This document shows positions 9,140 to 18,460 of a stretch of 64,000 nucleotides of DNA, piece after piece. The notes below the pieces were generated by a model that saw only the letters and a list, made by a program, of their open reading frames with translations, was not told where the DNA came from and made no database searches. The stretch spans positions 124,001 through 188,000 of the forward strand of contig NZ_RAPO01000004.1 of assembly GCF_003610195.1 (NCBI RefSeq), written 5' to 3'. A program made the position numbers and the translations under genes. This stretch comes from Halopiger aswanensis. Its GTDB lineage: Archaea; Halobacteriota; Halobacteria; Halobacteriales; Natrialbaceae. Each line of letters begins with the position of its first letter. The stretch's first letter is position 1.

Positions 9140-9630
9140 ATTTGAGTAGTGGCCGAGACCGAGTATAATGGCTGGTGATGGTTCCCACGCGAGCGCGGCC
9201 AACGCCGGCACTCAAGTGGCTCGGCATCGAATCAGCTAGGCTCCGTTTCCGGGACTGAAGACGGCGTCTGAATTCGCGCGGGACCGCTTCGAGGTTGCCC
9301 TCAAGGACGCATCACCGTCCCCTCGAGGCGACACGAAACCGGGCGCGAGACTGTTCAGCCCGTATTTTCCCGTCAGTTGTATCATATCTGGCTGTTTCAG
9401 TTTGGTTGACCGATGAACACAACACACGTCGGCCCTTATTTATGGCTTATTACGGATGTATGTGGGTGAATTTCAACCTGAAATTGGAATTTATAAATTA
9501 TATGATATCGAGCGAGGAAGGAGTATCGCTCCTGGAGCGTATCGACCGGCGTAGCAAGCGGCCGCTCGCGGCTCGTTGGTGCCGCCGATTGCCCCGTGGA
9601 GTTATTGAGACGGGCGTTGAGAAGGCGGAT
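9140..9630. other. AT-rich promoter region upstream of a UspA variant
   Basis: Nearly 500 bases without a convincing gene. Around 9430-9510 the composition drops sharply to A/T, with a TATA-like 'tttataaatt' near 9490 and a perfect inverted repeat just before it. A longer start for the downstream gene at 'MISSEEG' (about 9500) would use part of this stretch, but its residues are not UspA-like. Confidence 0.4.
9469..9485. promoter_or_regulatory. Inverted repeat next to a TATA-like box (operator candidate)
   Basis: AATTTCA-ACC-TGAAATT is a perfect 7-3-7 dyad, immediately followed by 'ttataaatta'. Its position before the UspA variant at 9631 suggests a regulator site; a structural role is also possible. 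Confidence 0.4.
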
Positions 9631-10131
9631 ATGACGTTCGTCGTCCCGTTCGACGGATCAGAACTCGCGGAAGCGGCCCTGGTCAGGGCTGTCGAGTACG
9701 GTACCGCCCTCGAGGAAAACGTTGCGGCGGTGACGGTCGTCCCAGAGCGAAAGCGCTACGCCCGCGACAAGGGATGGATCGACGAGGACGAGCCTTACGA
9801 CGTCGAGACAGTCGTCGAGTCCCTTCGAGAGCAGGTGTTGGCCCTCGCACCGGATGCAACGTACGATTACGAACGCATTCGAGAGTTTCCGCCGGAAGCA
9901 CAGCTGGCCGAACACGTTGAACGACTCGCCAGGACACACGACCCGAGCGTCGTCTTCCTCGGTAGCGAGAACGTCGGCCGCATCGTTACGCCGCTGACCA
10001 GCGTCGGCGTCCACGTCGCCGCCGACGAGGAGTACGACGTCTTCGTCGTCCGTCGGGCCGCACCGCCGCGAGTCAAGGGGATCGACCCCCACGACGACTT
10101 CTACTGGTCGGACGACGCGACCGAAGACTGA
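9631..10131 (+). CDS. Divergent UspA-like protein lacking the ATP-binding glycine motif
   Basis: 166 residues beginning 'MTFVVPFDGSELAEAALVRAVEYG', a clear UspA N-terminus. The C-terminal half reads 'VVFLGSENVGRIVTPLTSVGVHV', in which the usual GSHGRxxxxRxLLGS element is absent. An extra tail 'PPRVKGIDPHDDFYWSDDATED' follows the last strand. Loss of the glycine-rich loop puts it with non-nucleotide-binding UspA proteins (UspA subtype as opposed to UspFG), so it may sense or bind something else. The start is set at the ATG before beta-1. Confidence 0.85.
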   Translation: MTFVVPFDGSELAEAALVRAVEYGTALEENVAAVTVVPERKRYARDKGWIDEDEPYDVETVVESLREQVLALAPDATYDYERIREFPPEAQLAEHVERLARTHDPSVVFLGSENVGRIVTPLTSVGVHVAADEEYDVFVVRRAAPPRVKGIDPHDDFYWSDDATED

Positions 10132-10161
10132 GATCAGCGTCGGCGGGAAGACGGTTTCCTG

Positions 10162-11021
10162 TCAGTACGGCGGTCGCGCTCGATCGTCACTGCATCGGAC
10201 ATCCACCGGTCCCCACCGGAGCGGGACGACGAGTACGAGTGCAATCGTGATAACCGCCTGGTACCGCTCTGCCGTCGGCGAGAGCTCGAGCAGTTGTCCT
10301 GTGGCGTTGCCGACGAAGTGAAACGGGATCGCTGCGAGAACGCTTCGGTCGGTGTTGTTATACAGCCACGTGGAGAGCACCGATCCCGGAACGATGTTGA
10401 ACGCGAACCGAGCCGGGTCCGGTGAATAGTCCCAGCTGCTGAAGTAGCCGACCATCAGGAACAGCGGCGCGTGCCAGGACGCCCATCCATCGCCGAGGAC
10501 GAGACCACCGCAACTGGAGGCGATCGAACCAGTAACCCCGCCAGCCGATCTCCTCGTGGAACGGTCGGAGCAGGAAAATCGCCGCGAGCGTTCCGGCGAG
10601 CGCGACCGGCTCGGCAAGTGGTTCCAGCGCGGTGCCGCGCTCAACGGCCGGGTCGCGCCCTCGACGACGGTTACAGCGCCGGCGCCGGCCACTGCGAGCG
10701 CCGGAAAGAGAGCGACCACGATCGAGAACCAGTCCAACGAGATCCGTCGCACGTCGACGAGTCGCCGCCACAGGTCCGCGAGCTCCGCCCGCCGACGTGC
10801 CGGGTCATGACGACGCCACCGATCGTGACGCCGAGTCCGCCGACGAGCAAGAAGACGAGTTCCGGGAATCGGAAGACGTGCCACTCCGCGATGATCGGCA
10901 TGCTCCACCAGCCCCACGTCCAGCCGCGGGAGAACAGGCGGAACCTCCAGCGGTCATCGGTTCGGACGTTCCGCGGGGGTTCCGCGGTGGTATCGTCACG
11001 GGCTCGAATCCGGTTCAGCAC
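10162..11021 (-). pseudogene. CPBP (CAAX-protease-like) membrane protein, multiply frameshifted
   Basis: Four reading-frame segments on this strand together match the intact paralogue at 32447-33352 almost end to end. The N-terminus 'RLFSRGWTWGWWSMPIIAEWHVFRF' lies in one frame. 'DLWRRLVDVRRISLDWFSIVVALFPALAV' is in a second, after a shift near 10785-10800. 'EPVALAGTLAAIFLLRPFHEEIGWRGYWFDRLQLRW' is in a third, after ~10630. 'WASWHAPLFLMVGYFSSWD...HFVGNATGQLLELSP' is back in the second, after ~10505. Catalytic-site motifs are still readable, so decay is recent. It cannot make a full protein as read. Confidence 0.85.
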
Positions 11022-11155
11022 GGTTCTCTCGATCCGCGAGAGAAGCCCACGGATCAGCGCTCGTCCGACGAACTTCGCCGTGCGACTCGAGTCGCCGCGT
11101 TCGGGAACGGACGCTCGCTTCGTTACTGCCGGTTCTCAAACTCCGGATTCGGGGA

Positions 11156-12013
11156 TTACGACGGCGTTCGAACCGTCATCACGGGCACGGGGGCAGTCCG
11201 AACGAGCTTTTCGGCAACACTGCCGAGGAGATAGCGGGCGATCCCGCTCCGGCCGTGTGTCCCCATGACGACGAGATCAACGTCGTGCTCCCGAACGTAG
11301 GAACGAATTTCCGCGGCGGGGCTCCCGAACGTGATCTCCGTAACAACGTTGGTGACCGACGCCTGGGAGGCGTTGGCTTCGACCGCCTCGAGGGCGACTC
11401 GCGCCGCTTCGTCCGGCCCCTCGTCGTTGCCTCTCGGTGCGGTTTCGAGACCGAGCGCGTTCGTCTCGATGACCGACAGCGAGTGCAGCGTGGCATCGTA
11501 CGTCGACGCGAGGTCGATCGCCGGCTCGTATGCCGCCGCAGCCCCGTCGCTCCCGTCCGTCGGGACGAGGATATTGTCGTAGGGAAACGAAACGCCGCCC
11601 TCGTCGCGATTCCGAACGGTGAGGACGGGACTGTCCGACCGTCTGACGACGCGCTCGGTGACGCTCCCCAGGAGGTAGCGATCGACACCGCTGCGGCCGT
11701 GCGTTCCCATGACGATGAGATCAGCGTCGTACTCCTCGGCGACCATCAACACCCCCTGATACGGCTTCGACGTTCGAACGACGCTGGTGGTCGCCACCCC
11801 GCTGGCCTCGAGTCGATTCGCCACCGAGTCGACGAGGGCGGTCGCTTCCGATCGCAGATTGTCGTAGTGCGGGGCGGTCGAAACGAGGCGGACGTCGATC
11901 ACGGTCGCGACGTACACCGTCGCATCGTACCGTCTCGCGATGTCCGCGGCGTAATCGACGGCGAGATCCGCACACTCGCTTCCGTCGACCGGAACGAGAA
12001 TCGTGTCGAACAT
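11156..12013 (-). CDS. Tandem UspA protein (two domains)
   Basis: 285 residues. Domain one is 'MFDTILVPVDGSECADLAVDYAADIA...GRSGVDRYLLGSVTERVVRRSDSPVLTVR' and domain two 'YDNILVPTDGSDGAAAAYEPAIDLA...GRSGIARYLLGSVAEKLV'. Both nucleotide-binding loops are intact. The ATG at 12013 is right before beta-1; an upstream ATG at 12103 would add 30 residues with no similarity. The gene faces the broken CPBP gene on its 3' side and nosL on its 5' side, so it is probably monocistronic. Confidence 0.93.
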   Translation of the reverse strand: MFDTILVPVDGSECADLAVDYAADIARRYDATVYVATVIDVRLVSTAPHYDNLRSEATALVDSVANRLEASGVATTSVVRTSKPYQGVLMVAEEYDADLIVMGTHGRSGVDRYLLGSVTERVVRRSDSPVLTVRNRDEGGVSFPYDNILVPTDGSDGAAAAYEPAIDLASTYDATLHSLSVIETNALGLETAPRGNDEGPDEAARVALEAVEANASQASVTNVVTEITFGSPAAEIRSYVREHDVDLVVMGTHGRSGIARYLLGSVAEKLVRTAPVPVMTVRTPS

Positions 12014-12409
12014 ACCGCGGCCTTCGCCGCCGAGACTCATCAAACGCGGGTGTGGTCGAACGGTATCGCAAGCCAGTTCCGCCGCTTTTCGACTGAAAAC
12101 CAAGTCCGTCAGCCTCTCCCCGCAAGTCAGTCACTGACGGTCGACGCTACCGGTCCCCGCCGACCGAGGAAGCCCCGCTACGAGTGGCACCGCTGTCGCG
12201 TCGTCGGCTACCCGTCGCCGCCAGCGCTAGCCATGCTCAATCCTCGCTCGGAGCTCCCGTCGGAGGCTATTGATCAGGACAGAACTGCAGCTTCCATCTG
12301 CGTCAAAGAGTTCTTTGACGTCCTGATTTCGCGATTGCACAGTCTTCAGACGACGCACTTTCGTCAATGAAACCAGATTAGTCTTTTTACTTGGTTCCCA
12401 AGGTGTCCT
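12014..12409. other. Divergent intergenic region between a UspA gene and nosL
   Basis: About 400 bases without a gene. Just before nosL there is an A/T-rich 'tctttttactt' near 12380-12390, a plausible TATA region some 25-30 bases ahead of the ATG at 12410. No clear operator was seen. Confidence 0.4.
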
Positions 12410-13051
12410 ATGGACCCGCACGAAAACTCTCGAACACGCCGATTGAACTCCGGACCAACCCGACGAGCAGCCCTCATCGGCGCTGCACTGACCGGCCTCG
12501 GCACACTCGCCGGCTGTCTCGGTGGCGGTTCCGGGGGCGGGGAGTCGATGTCCGATCCGATCACGATCGAGTCTGAGATGCAATGTGATAACTGCACCAT
12601 GACGATCGGGGATTATCCTGGGCCCGCCGGACAATCGTTCTACGAGGACGCCGCCGCCGTCCTCGGCAGTGGTTCGGCAGGCGGTGAGGGTGACGATCAG
12701 GACCGTCCGGCCCAGTTTTGTAGTTCGCGTTGCACGTACAACTTCACATTCGAGAACGAATCCGAACAGGAACCGGAAGTAAGCTACCTGACCGACTACT
12801 CGGCGGTCGACTACGAGATCGACACCGGCGGGGACGAACCAGAGATCAGCAGACACCTCGACGCCGACGGTTTCGCACCAGCTACCGATCTTACGTTCGT
12901 TGTCGACAGCGAGGTTCGAGGGGCGATGGGCGCGTCGCTGATCGGTTTTTCTGACGGCGACGATGCAGACTCGTTTCAGGAGGAGTACGGCGGTGACCGC
13001 TACGAGCACGACGAGATCAATCGGGAACTGATCCAGTCGCTGATGAACTAG
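12410..13051 (+). CDS. nosL: NosL family copper-chaperone lipoprotein
   Basis: 213 residues. A Tat-like 'TRRAALIGAALTGLGT' signal ends in the lipobox 'LAGC' near residue 36, so the protein is exported and lipid-anchored. After a Gly-rich linker comes the NosL core: 'EMQCDNCTMTIGDY' with the CxxCxM copper motif, a second Cys pair 'AQFCSSRCTYNF', then 'GAMGASLIGFSDGDDADSFQEEYGG'. NosL delivers Cu(I) for assembly of the CuZ centre of nitrous-oxide reductase. It converges on the nosDFY operon; nosZ itself is not in the window. Confidence 0.9.
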   Translation: MDPHENSRTRRLNSGPTRRAALIGAALTGLGTLAGCLGGGSGGGESMSDPITIESEMQCDNCTMTIGDYPGPAGQSFYEDAAAVLGSGSAGGEGDDQDRPAQFCSSRCTYNFTFENESEQEPEVSYLTDYSAVDYEIDTGGDEPEISRHLDADGFAPATDLTFVVDSEVRGAMGASLIGFSDGDDADSFQEEYGGDRYEHDEINRELIQSLMN

Positions 13052-13179
13052 CGCCCCGGCGAGGGACGTCGAACCGATTTTCGTACCGAATCGCGAGGCG
13101 AATACCCCAACCCACCGTGGTCGGGAATGAAGCGGACACGCAGGTCGAAGACACAGCCTTCAGGGAAGGGAGAAATCGA

Positions 13180-14040
13180 TTATCGGTTCACGGCCCACAT
13201 CGCGACGCCGAGAGAGCCGACCGTCCAGATACCGAGACTACCGACGCTGGCGATCGGTGACGCACTTTTCGGACCGGTCCCGGCTGCCGTGGAGATGACC
13301 GTTTCGAAGACCAGTCCCCGGTAAGCGCTGAGGGGACTGATGGCGATCGCGTCGATGAGCGAACCGTCGGGGATAATAGAGGTAGCGAACCCGAAGACGA
13401 GCGCGAGGTCGAGACCGACCAGCAGGACGACGAGGCCGACGATCGCGAGTGCGAGTGCGCTCCGGGTCGCGCTCGAAAGCGCCGAGATGGCGAGCGCGAC
13501 CGCGAGGACGACCAGTGCGAATACCAGCGTGAGCACGACGAACCGGGCGAACAGGATCGGCGAGTCCGCCCCTGCGTGGGTCGCATAGATCTCAGGGGGT
13601 TCTTCGCGCAAGTACGCGACCGACGCGCCGACGAGAAGCAGCGGTGTGGTGATGGCAACGAGTATGCCGACTGCTCTGCCGACGTATATCCCCATGACGA
13701 GTTCGCGAGTGGAGATCGGGTACGTCACGAGCACGTCGAGTTCACCGCGTTCACGGTCCGCCACGATCGCCCGATACCCGAACGCGACCGCGACGACGGG
13801 GACGAGTAGTTCGAGCGGCGTGATGAGGCTGACCACGGTCGGCACGTAGCCGGCACTGGCACTCCCGAGTACCGCGACGGTAACCAACACGATCGCCAGC
13901 GCCACGGAGAGGACGTGGAAGGTTCGGGTTCGAGCGAGGGTCCTGACTTCGCGCCAGACGATGCGGTCGATGCGTCGAAGCGAACCCGGTGCCCGCTGCC
14001 CATCTCTCACCTCATCAGTCGCCGATTCAACGTCGCTCAT
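13180..14040 (-). CDS. nosY: NosY-type ABC-2 permease
   Basis: 286 residues with six hydrophobic segments (about 45-70, 72-95, 130-155, 175-200, 202-230, 255-280). 'ADRERGELDVLVTYPISTRELVMGIYVGRAVG' is the cytoplasmic coupling-helix region typical of NosY/ABC-2 permeases. With NosF it should form the transporter that energises CuZ maturation on the outside of the membrane. Its ATG overlaps the stop of nosF by four bases, so the two are translationally coupled. Last gene of the nosD-nosF-nosY operon. Confidence 0.88.
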   Translation of the reverse strand: MSDVESATDEVRDGQRAPGSLRRIDRIVWREVRTLARTRTFHVLSVALAIVLVTVAVLGSASAGYVPTVVSLITPLELLVPVVAVAFGYRAIVADRERGELDVLVTYPISTRELVMGIYVGRAVGILVAITTPLLLVGASVAYLREEPPEIYATHAGADSPILFARFVVLTLVFALVVLAVALAISALSSATRSALALAIVGLVVLLVGLDLALVFGFATSIIPDGSLIDAIAISPLSAYRGLVFETVISTAAGTGPKSASPIASVGSLGIWTVGSLGVAMWAVNR

Positions 14041-14924
14041 TGGGATTCACCCTGTACGCGGACGCGATGCAAGTCACCCGCGACCGACGCTTCGTAGGCC
14101 GCTCGTAACGTGTCGACATCCAATCGCTCGAGGAGTTCCGTCGGGTGACCTCGTTCGGCGACGACACCGTCGTCTAGCAAGAGCACCTCGTCGGCATTGC
14201 GTTCGATCAATCCGAGGTCGTGTGACGTTACCAACACTGCAGTACCCGCGTCGGCGAACGCACCGGCGACGTCGAATACGTGCGTACTCATGCCAGGATC
14301 GAGTCCCGATCCGGGTTCGTCGAGAACGACGATGGGCGGGTCTCCGATCGTCGCCTGAGCGATACCGAGCAGCCGCGTCATGCCACCCGAGAGGTCCTCG
14401 ACCCGTCTGCTAGCCGCGTCAGCGAGCCCCACTTGATCGAGTCGCGACACGGCGTCTTCGCGGCTTTCTCCGACCAGCGAGGCGTAAAATTCGAGCGTCT
14501 CGATGACGGTGAAGCCGGGTCTAAACGTGGGTTGCTGCGGAAGGTATCCGATCTTTCGAGGAACGTCAGGGCCGTGGTACTCGATCGAGCCGGACGTCTG
14601 TTCTTGTAACCCGGCCAGACTCCGAAGGAGGGTCGTTTTCCCGGTCCCGTTCGGCCCGATCAGTGCCGTCACCGTCCCCGCGTCGACGGCGATCGAAACG
14701 TCGCGCAAGATCGTCACGTCGCCGTAGGCGAACTCGAGGTTCGACGCCTCGAGTAGCGTTTCGTCGGCCTCCGCTGATGGATCGTTGCTCGACGAAACGT
14801 CATCTATCGGCGGATCCGACGGCTGTGATCCGATTTCGTCGGCTCGCGGGTCGCTCGATCCTTGAGCTGTTTGTGACCGATCGGTAGCTGTCGTCATTGC
14901 AGGGTTGGTTCGATCTTCCGTCAT
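14037..14924 (-). CDS. nosF: NosF-type ABC transporter ATPase
   Basis: 295 residues. After a ~60-residue polar, low-complexity leader comes the ABC domain: Walker A 'GPNGTGKTT' near residue 93, Q-loop 'YLPQQPTF', signature 'LSGGMTRLLGIAQA', Walker B 'IVVLDEP', H-loop 'VTSHDLG'. It powers the NosDFY complex in nitrous-oxide reductase maturation. The start codon overlaps the nosD stop (TGATG). The long acidic leader is unusual for NosF; an internal ATG at residue 10 is possible. Confidence 0.92.
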   Translation of the reverse strand: MTEDRTNPAMTTATDRSQTAQGSSDPRADEIGSQPSDPPIDDVSSSNDPSAEADETLLEASNLEFAYGDVTILRDVSIAVDAGTVTALIGPNGTGKTTLLRSLAGLQEQTSGSIEYHGPDVPRKIGYLPQQPTFRPGFTVIETLEFYASLVGESREDAVSRLDQVGLADAASRRVEDLSGGMTRLLGIAQATIGDPPIVVLDEPGSGLDPGMSTHVFDVAGAFADAGTAVLVTSHDLGLIERNADEVLLLDDGVVAERGHPTELLERLDVDTLRAAYEASVAGDLHRVRVQGESQ

Positions 14925-16897
14925 CAGTCTGTCACCACCGTCCCGTTACACGAGTAGGCCGCCTCGGCCCACGCCGTTCGTTCGATCAGTTCGGGATTGT
15001 TCGGTCCGCAAGCGGGCGAAAGGTCCACGATGCTCTTGGTCTGCATCCCCGAGACGGACTGTTCGAGCCCCGAGAGCGCGTCGAGCGCCGGGGCTCGCGC
15101 GAGCGTCTCCGCGCCGTCGACGTCGTGTAACCGTCCGTCGACGGGATCAGTCGGCGAGTATGGTCGCTTCGGCGGGGTACCGTCTGCCAGGCTGGTCCCC
15201 CCTTGCCAGTAGTTTCCGTCGCCATCGTACGACCAGATCCGTAGCGGACCGGCACCGGCGATCGCGTGATCCTCGTTCCCGACGAAGTCGTTCCTGACGA
15301 CCCGGTTAGTCGGGAGGACTGCAGCGTCCCGGGCACCGACGTCGTTCCCAGCGAAGACGTTGTGCTCGTAGATCGACGCGCTTGCTGCCATCCGTAGTCC
15401 ATAGTCGTTCGCTTCGAACACGTTTTCGGCGACGTAGGAGTCCGACCCGCCGACGGATGCGCCGTAACTCGAGTTCGAAATCTCGTTACCGACGATGGCG
15501 TTTCCGACCGGCCCGGTCATGATGTATATCCCGGTGTTCTCGACGTTTCGAATCCGGTTGTCCGCGAGTAACGCCCTATCGGTGTGCATCAGATGCACGC
15601 CGAGATCGCTTTCGCCGATCTCGTTGTTTCGGACGACCATTCCCGGGGATCGATAGAGATAGACCGTATCGCGTCCGTCGGTGATAGTCGAGTTTTCAAT
15701 TATGCCCGGCGAGCGAAGCGCCATCACGCCGGCGTAGCCGGTGTCTCCTTCGGTCGCTTCCCGAACGGTGACGTTCCTGACGACTGCGCCGTTGCTATCG
15801 CGCAGGATCACCCCGTTTGCAGGCGTCTCTATGTCGACGTCTTCGATTAACACGTCGTCGGCTACGTGTGCGGAAACCCCGGCGTCCGCGCCACCGTAGT
15901 ACACGAGGAAATCGTCGTCCCACTCGTCACTCACCTCACCCGGTAGTTCTTCCGCACCAGTCGCCAGCGTTCCGACGCCGGTGATCGAGAGGTCGCGAAC
16001 GCTAACGTCGGACGTGGTGACCGTCACGACCGATCCGTCTTCATCACCGCGGATCGTCACGTTGCCGTCGCCCGCCAGCGTGATCGGTCGATCGATCTGC
16101 AGCGTTTCGTTGTAGGTTCCCTCGGGAACGAGGACGGTGGTGTTCTCGGGTGCCTCGTTGATCCCTTCCTGTACGTTGTCGACGTCCTCGCCGACCACTA
16201 CCGAGACCGGACGCTCGTCGTGAGTTTTGGAATTATTGACCAGCTCATCGGCGTCGGCATTCTGTTCATCGACTCGATCGCGGACGCTCGACGCGTCGTC
16301 CGTCTCGAACGGCGTGTCCACGATCTCCGCCCAAGACAGCACCTCGCCGCCGTGGGACTCGGCGAACGATTCGGCGTCCGATCGGTCCGCGAACGACGGG
16401 ACTGCTTTCTCCGAGGGCGTCCGAGCGTCGCTATCGACGACGTACCACGCCTCTTCGGCGTCGGTCCACCCGGGATCACGCTCGACGATCGGGTATCCGT
16501 CGTCGTTCAGGTCGATTCCCGTGTCGCCGTAATCGGTCACGTAGATTGCGATCGGGTAGCCAAAGCGGTGATCGTGGCCCGCCTGACGCTGCGCGTCGAC
16601 GTACGTGTCGACGCCGTAGTAACCGACGACGTACTCGTATTGCGAGTAGAACGTCTGCACGCGCGGGAGTACCACATTTGATGTTCCCAGAAGCGAATAT
16701 TCGTCTTCGAGCGTAAGGCCGGTTTGGACGGTATCGTCGAACGACACCGGCTCCGGAGACTCCGCACCCGTTTCAACGCCGAAAACGACCCCGACACAGA
16801 GTATCGTAGCAAGAACCGCTACCACGAGTGACCAGAGTCGCAGTCGTTCGTTCACACGCTGACTTGGGCGGATACGAATAAAGGCAATCTGGTTCAT
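14924..16897 (-). CDS. nosD: NosD with an additional N-terminal NosL-like domain
   Basis: 657 residues. One N-terminal helix ('LWSLVVAVLATILCVGVVFG', ~22-41) acts as signal or anchor. Residues ~70-190 resemble the C-terminal half of NosL ('GWTDAEEAWYVVDSDARTP', 'FADRSDAESFAESHGGEVLSW'). Residues ~225-600 form the right-handed beta-helix of NosD: 'VPEGTYNETLQIDRPITLAGDG', then repeated 'IEN..I', 'VRNNEIG', 'LLADNRI' rungs. NosD works with NosF and NosY to mature the copper centre of nitrous-oxide reductase. This is the first gene of the operon; the C-terminal tail with two Cys is unusual. Confidence 0.9.
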   Translation of the reverse strand: MNQIAFIRIRPSQRVNERLRLWSLVVAVLATILCVGVVFGVETGAESPEPVSFDDTVQTGLTLEDEYSLLGTSNVVLPRVQTFYSQYEYVVGYYGVDTYVDAQRQAGHDHRFGYPIAIYVTDYGDTGIDLNDDGYPIVERDPGWTDAEEAWYVVDSDARTPSEKAVPSFADRSDAESFAESHGGEVLSWAEIVDTPFETDDASSVRDRVDEQNADADELVNNSKTHDERPVSVVVGEDVDNVQEGINEAPENTTVLVPEGTYNETLQIDRPITLAGDGNVTIRGDEDGSVVTVTTSDVSVRDLSITGVGTLATGAEELPGEVSDEWDDDFLVYYGGADAGVSAHVADDVLIEDVDIETPANGVILRDSNGAVVRNVTVREATEGDTGYAGVMALRSPGIIENSTITDGRDTVYLYRSPGMVVRNNEIGESDLGVHLMHTDRALLADNRIRNVENTGIYIMTGPVGNAIVGNEISNSSYGASVGGSDSYVAENVFEANDYGLRMAASASIYEHNVFAGNDVGARDAAVLPTNRVVRNDFVGNEDHAIAGAGPLRIWSYDGDGNYWQGGTSLADGTPPKRPYSPTDPVDGRLHDVDGAETLARAPALDALSGLEQSVSGMQTKSIVDLSPACGPNNPELIERTAWAEAAYSCNGTVVTD

Positions 16898-17132
16898 CTA
16901 TTGAACGCGTGATTGCCGACCCGGGAGTAGGCGGATCAAACGCACTGTCCTCTAGTATCGATATACGGTATCGACTTGCGACCCGCCGACGAGACGGAAC
17001 ACATCGACGCAAACCGACCGGGGAACCGATCGAATGATCGGATCGTTCGAGAGACCGCGCGATGGCGTCAAGCGCGTCAGCGTCGGTGAAAGTACCTGTG
17101 TGATTGATGGGCGCTCGAGTCGAACGACCGGT

Positions 17133-18011
17133 ATGTTTACGACAGTACTCGTTCCGACCGACGGGAGTTCCGGGGCCGAGGTAGCGATCGCCCACGCGAC
17201 GGAACTGGGGCAAACCTACGGCGCGGCAATTCATGCGCTGTACGTCGTCGATACCGGCGCTGAACCGGCCGCGCTCGAGACCGACCAGCGCGAGACGCTT
17301 CGCGAACCGTCCGAACGCCGCGGCCGCGAAGCGACGATCCGGATCACGGACCGGGCCGAAGCGCACGACCTGCCGGCCGTTCGAGAAGTGCGCGAGGGAA
17401 CGCCGCACAGAGAAATCCTCGCATACGCTGCCGAACAAGACATCGACCTGATCGCGATGGGAACGCACGGTCGAACCGGCCCTGATCGCGCTCGCCTGGG
17501 CAGTACCACGGAGCGCGTGCTCACACGTTCGGACGCGCCGGTTCTGTCGGTCCGCCTGGGCGAGGACTCCGCAGGAACCGACGCGGTCGTCGGTCCGTAC
17601 GAGGAAGTGGTAATTCCGACCGACGGTAGCGACGCCGCCGAGCGCGCGGCTGAAACCACCCTCGACGTCGCCGAGAAGTACGACGCGACCGTCCACGCCG
17701 TATACGTCCTCGACGCGACGACGTACGACCTCGAGGACGCCCCGCGAAGCATCGTCGGACTCCTCAAGGAGGGAGGGCGCGCGGCGACCGACGCGGTCGC
17801 GGACATGGCGCGGGAACGGGACCTTTCGGCGACGACGTCCGTTCGGCGTGGGATTCCGACGGACGAACTGCTCGCATACGCCGATGACGTCGACGCGGAA
17901 CTGATCGCCATGGGGACGCGTGGGCAAACCGTCGGCTCCGGTCGGTTGCTCGGCAGTACGACGGCGCGGGTGGTGCGTCGATCGACGATCCCGGTGCTGA
18001 CGGTCAGCTAA
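17133..18011 (+). CDS. Tandem UspA protein (two domains)
   Basis: 292 residues. Domain one begins 'MFTTVLVPTDGSSGAEVAIAHATELG' and contains GRTGPDRARLGSTTERV. Domain two begins 'YEEVVIPTDGSDAAERAAETTLDVA' and contains GQTVGSGRLLGSTTARV. The ATG at 17133 directly precedes beta-1; the open frame to 17034 is not conserved. It is separated from nosD by a divergent promoter region. A decayed piece of a similar gene lies downstream at 18.3 kb, which suggests a local duplication. Confidence 0.92.
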   Translation: MFTTVLVPTDGSSGAEVAIAHATELGQTYGAAIHALYVVDTGAEPAALETDQRETLREPSERRGREATIRITDRAEAHDLPAVREVREGTPHREILAYAAEQDIDLIAMGTHGRTGPDRARLGSTTERVLTRSDAPVLSVRLGEDSAGTDAVVGPYEEVVIPTDGSDAAERAAETTLDVAEKYDATVHAVYVLDATTYDLEDAPRSIVGLLKEGGRAATDAVADMARERDLSATTSVRRGIPTDELLAYADDVDAELIAMGTRGQTVGSGRLLGSTTARVVRRSTIPVLTVS

Positions 18012-18298
18012 CCGTCTCGGCGGAGTCGGAGTGATCGGACGCGAGCGCCGTATTCGCCAGTCGGAACGCGTTCCAGACGCGTTTCGGGTCGTTCGCCTCG
18101 TAACCGATTCCGAGGGGTGCGATCGCCGTCCGACGCGAAGCCACCTAAACGTGGTTGGTGGCGCCGAGACCGACGGAACTGCGCCGGTCATTTATCCTAT
18201 CGATTCACCAGTGGTCCCCGCTATACGACCTGATACTGCTCGACAGACACGAGTCCCGGCGTTGACCGGATGATCGACCGGGTGATCGACGACCCATA

Positions 18299-18460
18299 GC
18301 GGTACGACGCCGCGCCCCACGTGCTGTACGTCGTGGACGCCGAGGCCTACAGTTCTCGCTCCCGGCGACGAGTTCGTCCACGAGTTCGAGGGCCTCGAGC
18401 GCGTCGCTCGAACGGTCGAAAAGCCGGTGGCGGTCGTGAAGACGCCCGTCGACTATTGCG
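18299..18460 (+). pseudogene. Remnant of a UspA gene
   Basis: A reading segment here gives 'RYDAAPHVLYVVDAEAY', matching 'KYDATVHAVYVLDATTY' of the second domain of the preceding UspA protein. A second piece 'VHEFEGLERVARTVEKPVAVVKTPV' follows in another phase. No start, no ATP-binding loop and no end can be found, so this is a fragment. It borders an AT-rich stretch, possibly the scar of an insertion or deletion. Confidence 0.45.

Noticed and set aside
13127-13324. 65-residue frame between nosL and nosY
   Set aside because: It overlaps the nosY 3' end on the opposite strand and has basic, unconserved sequence.
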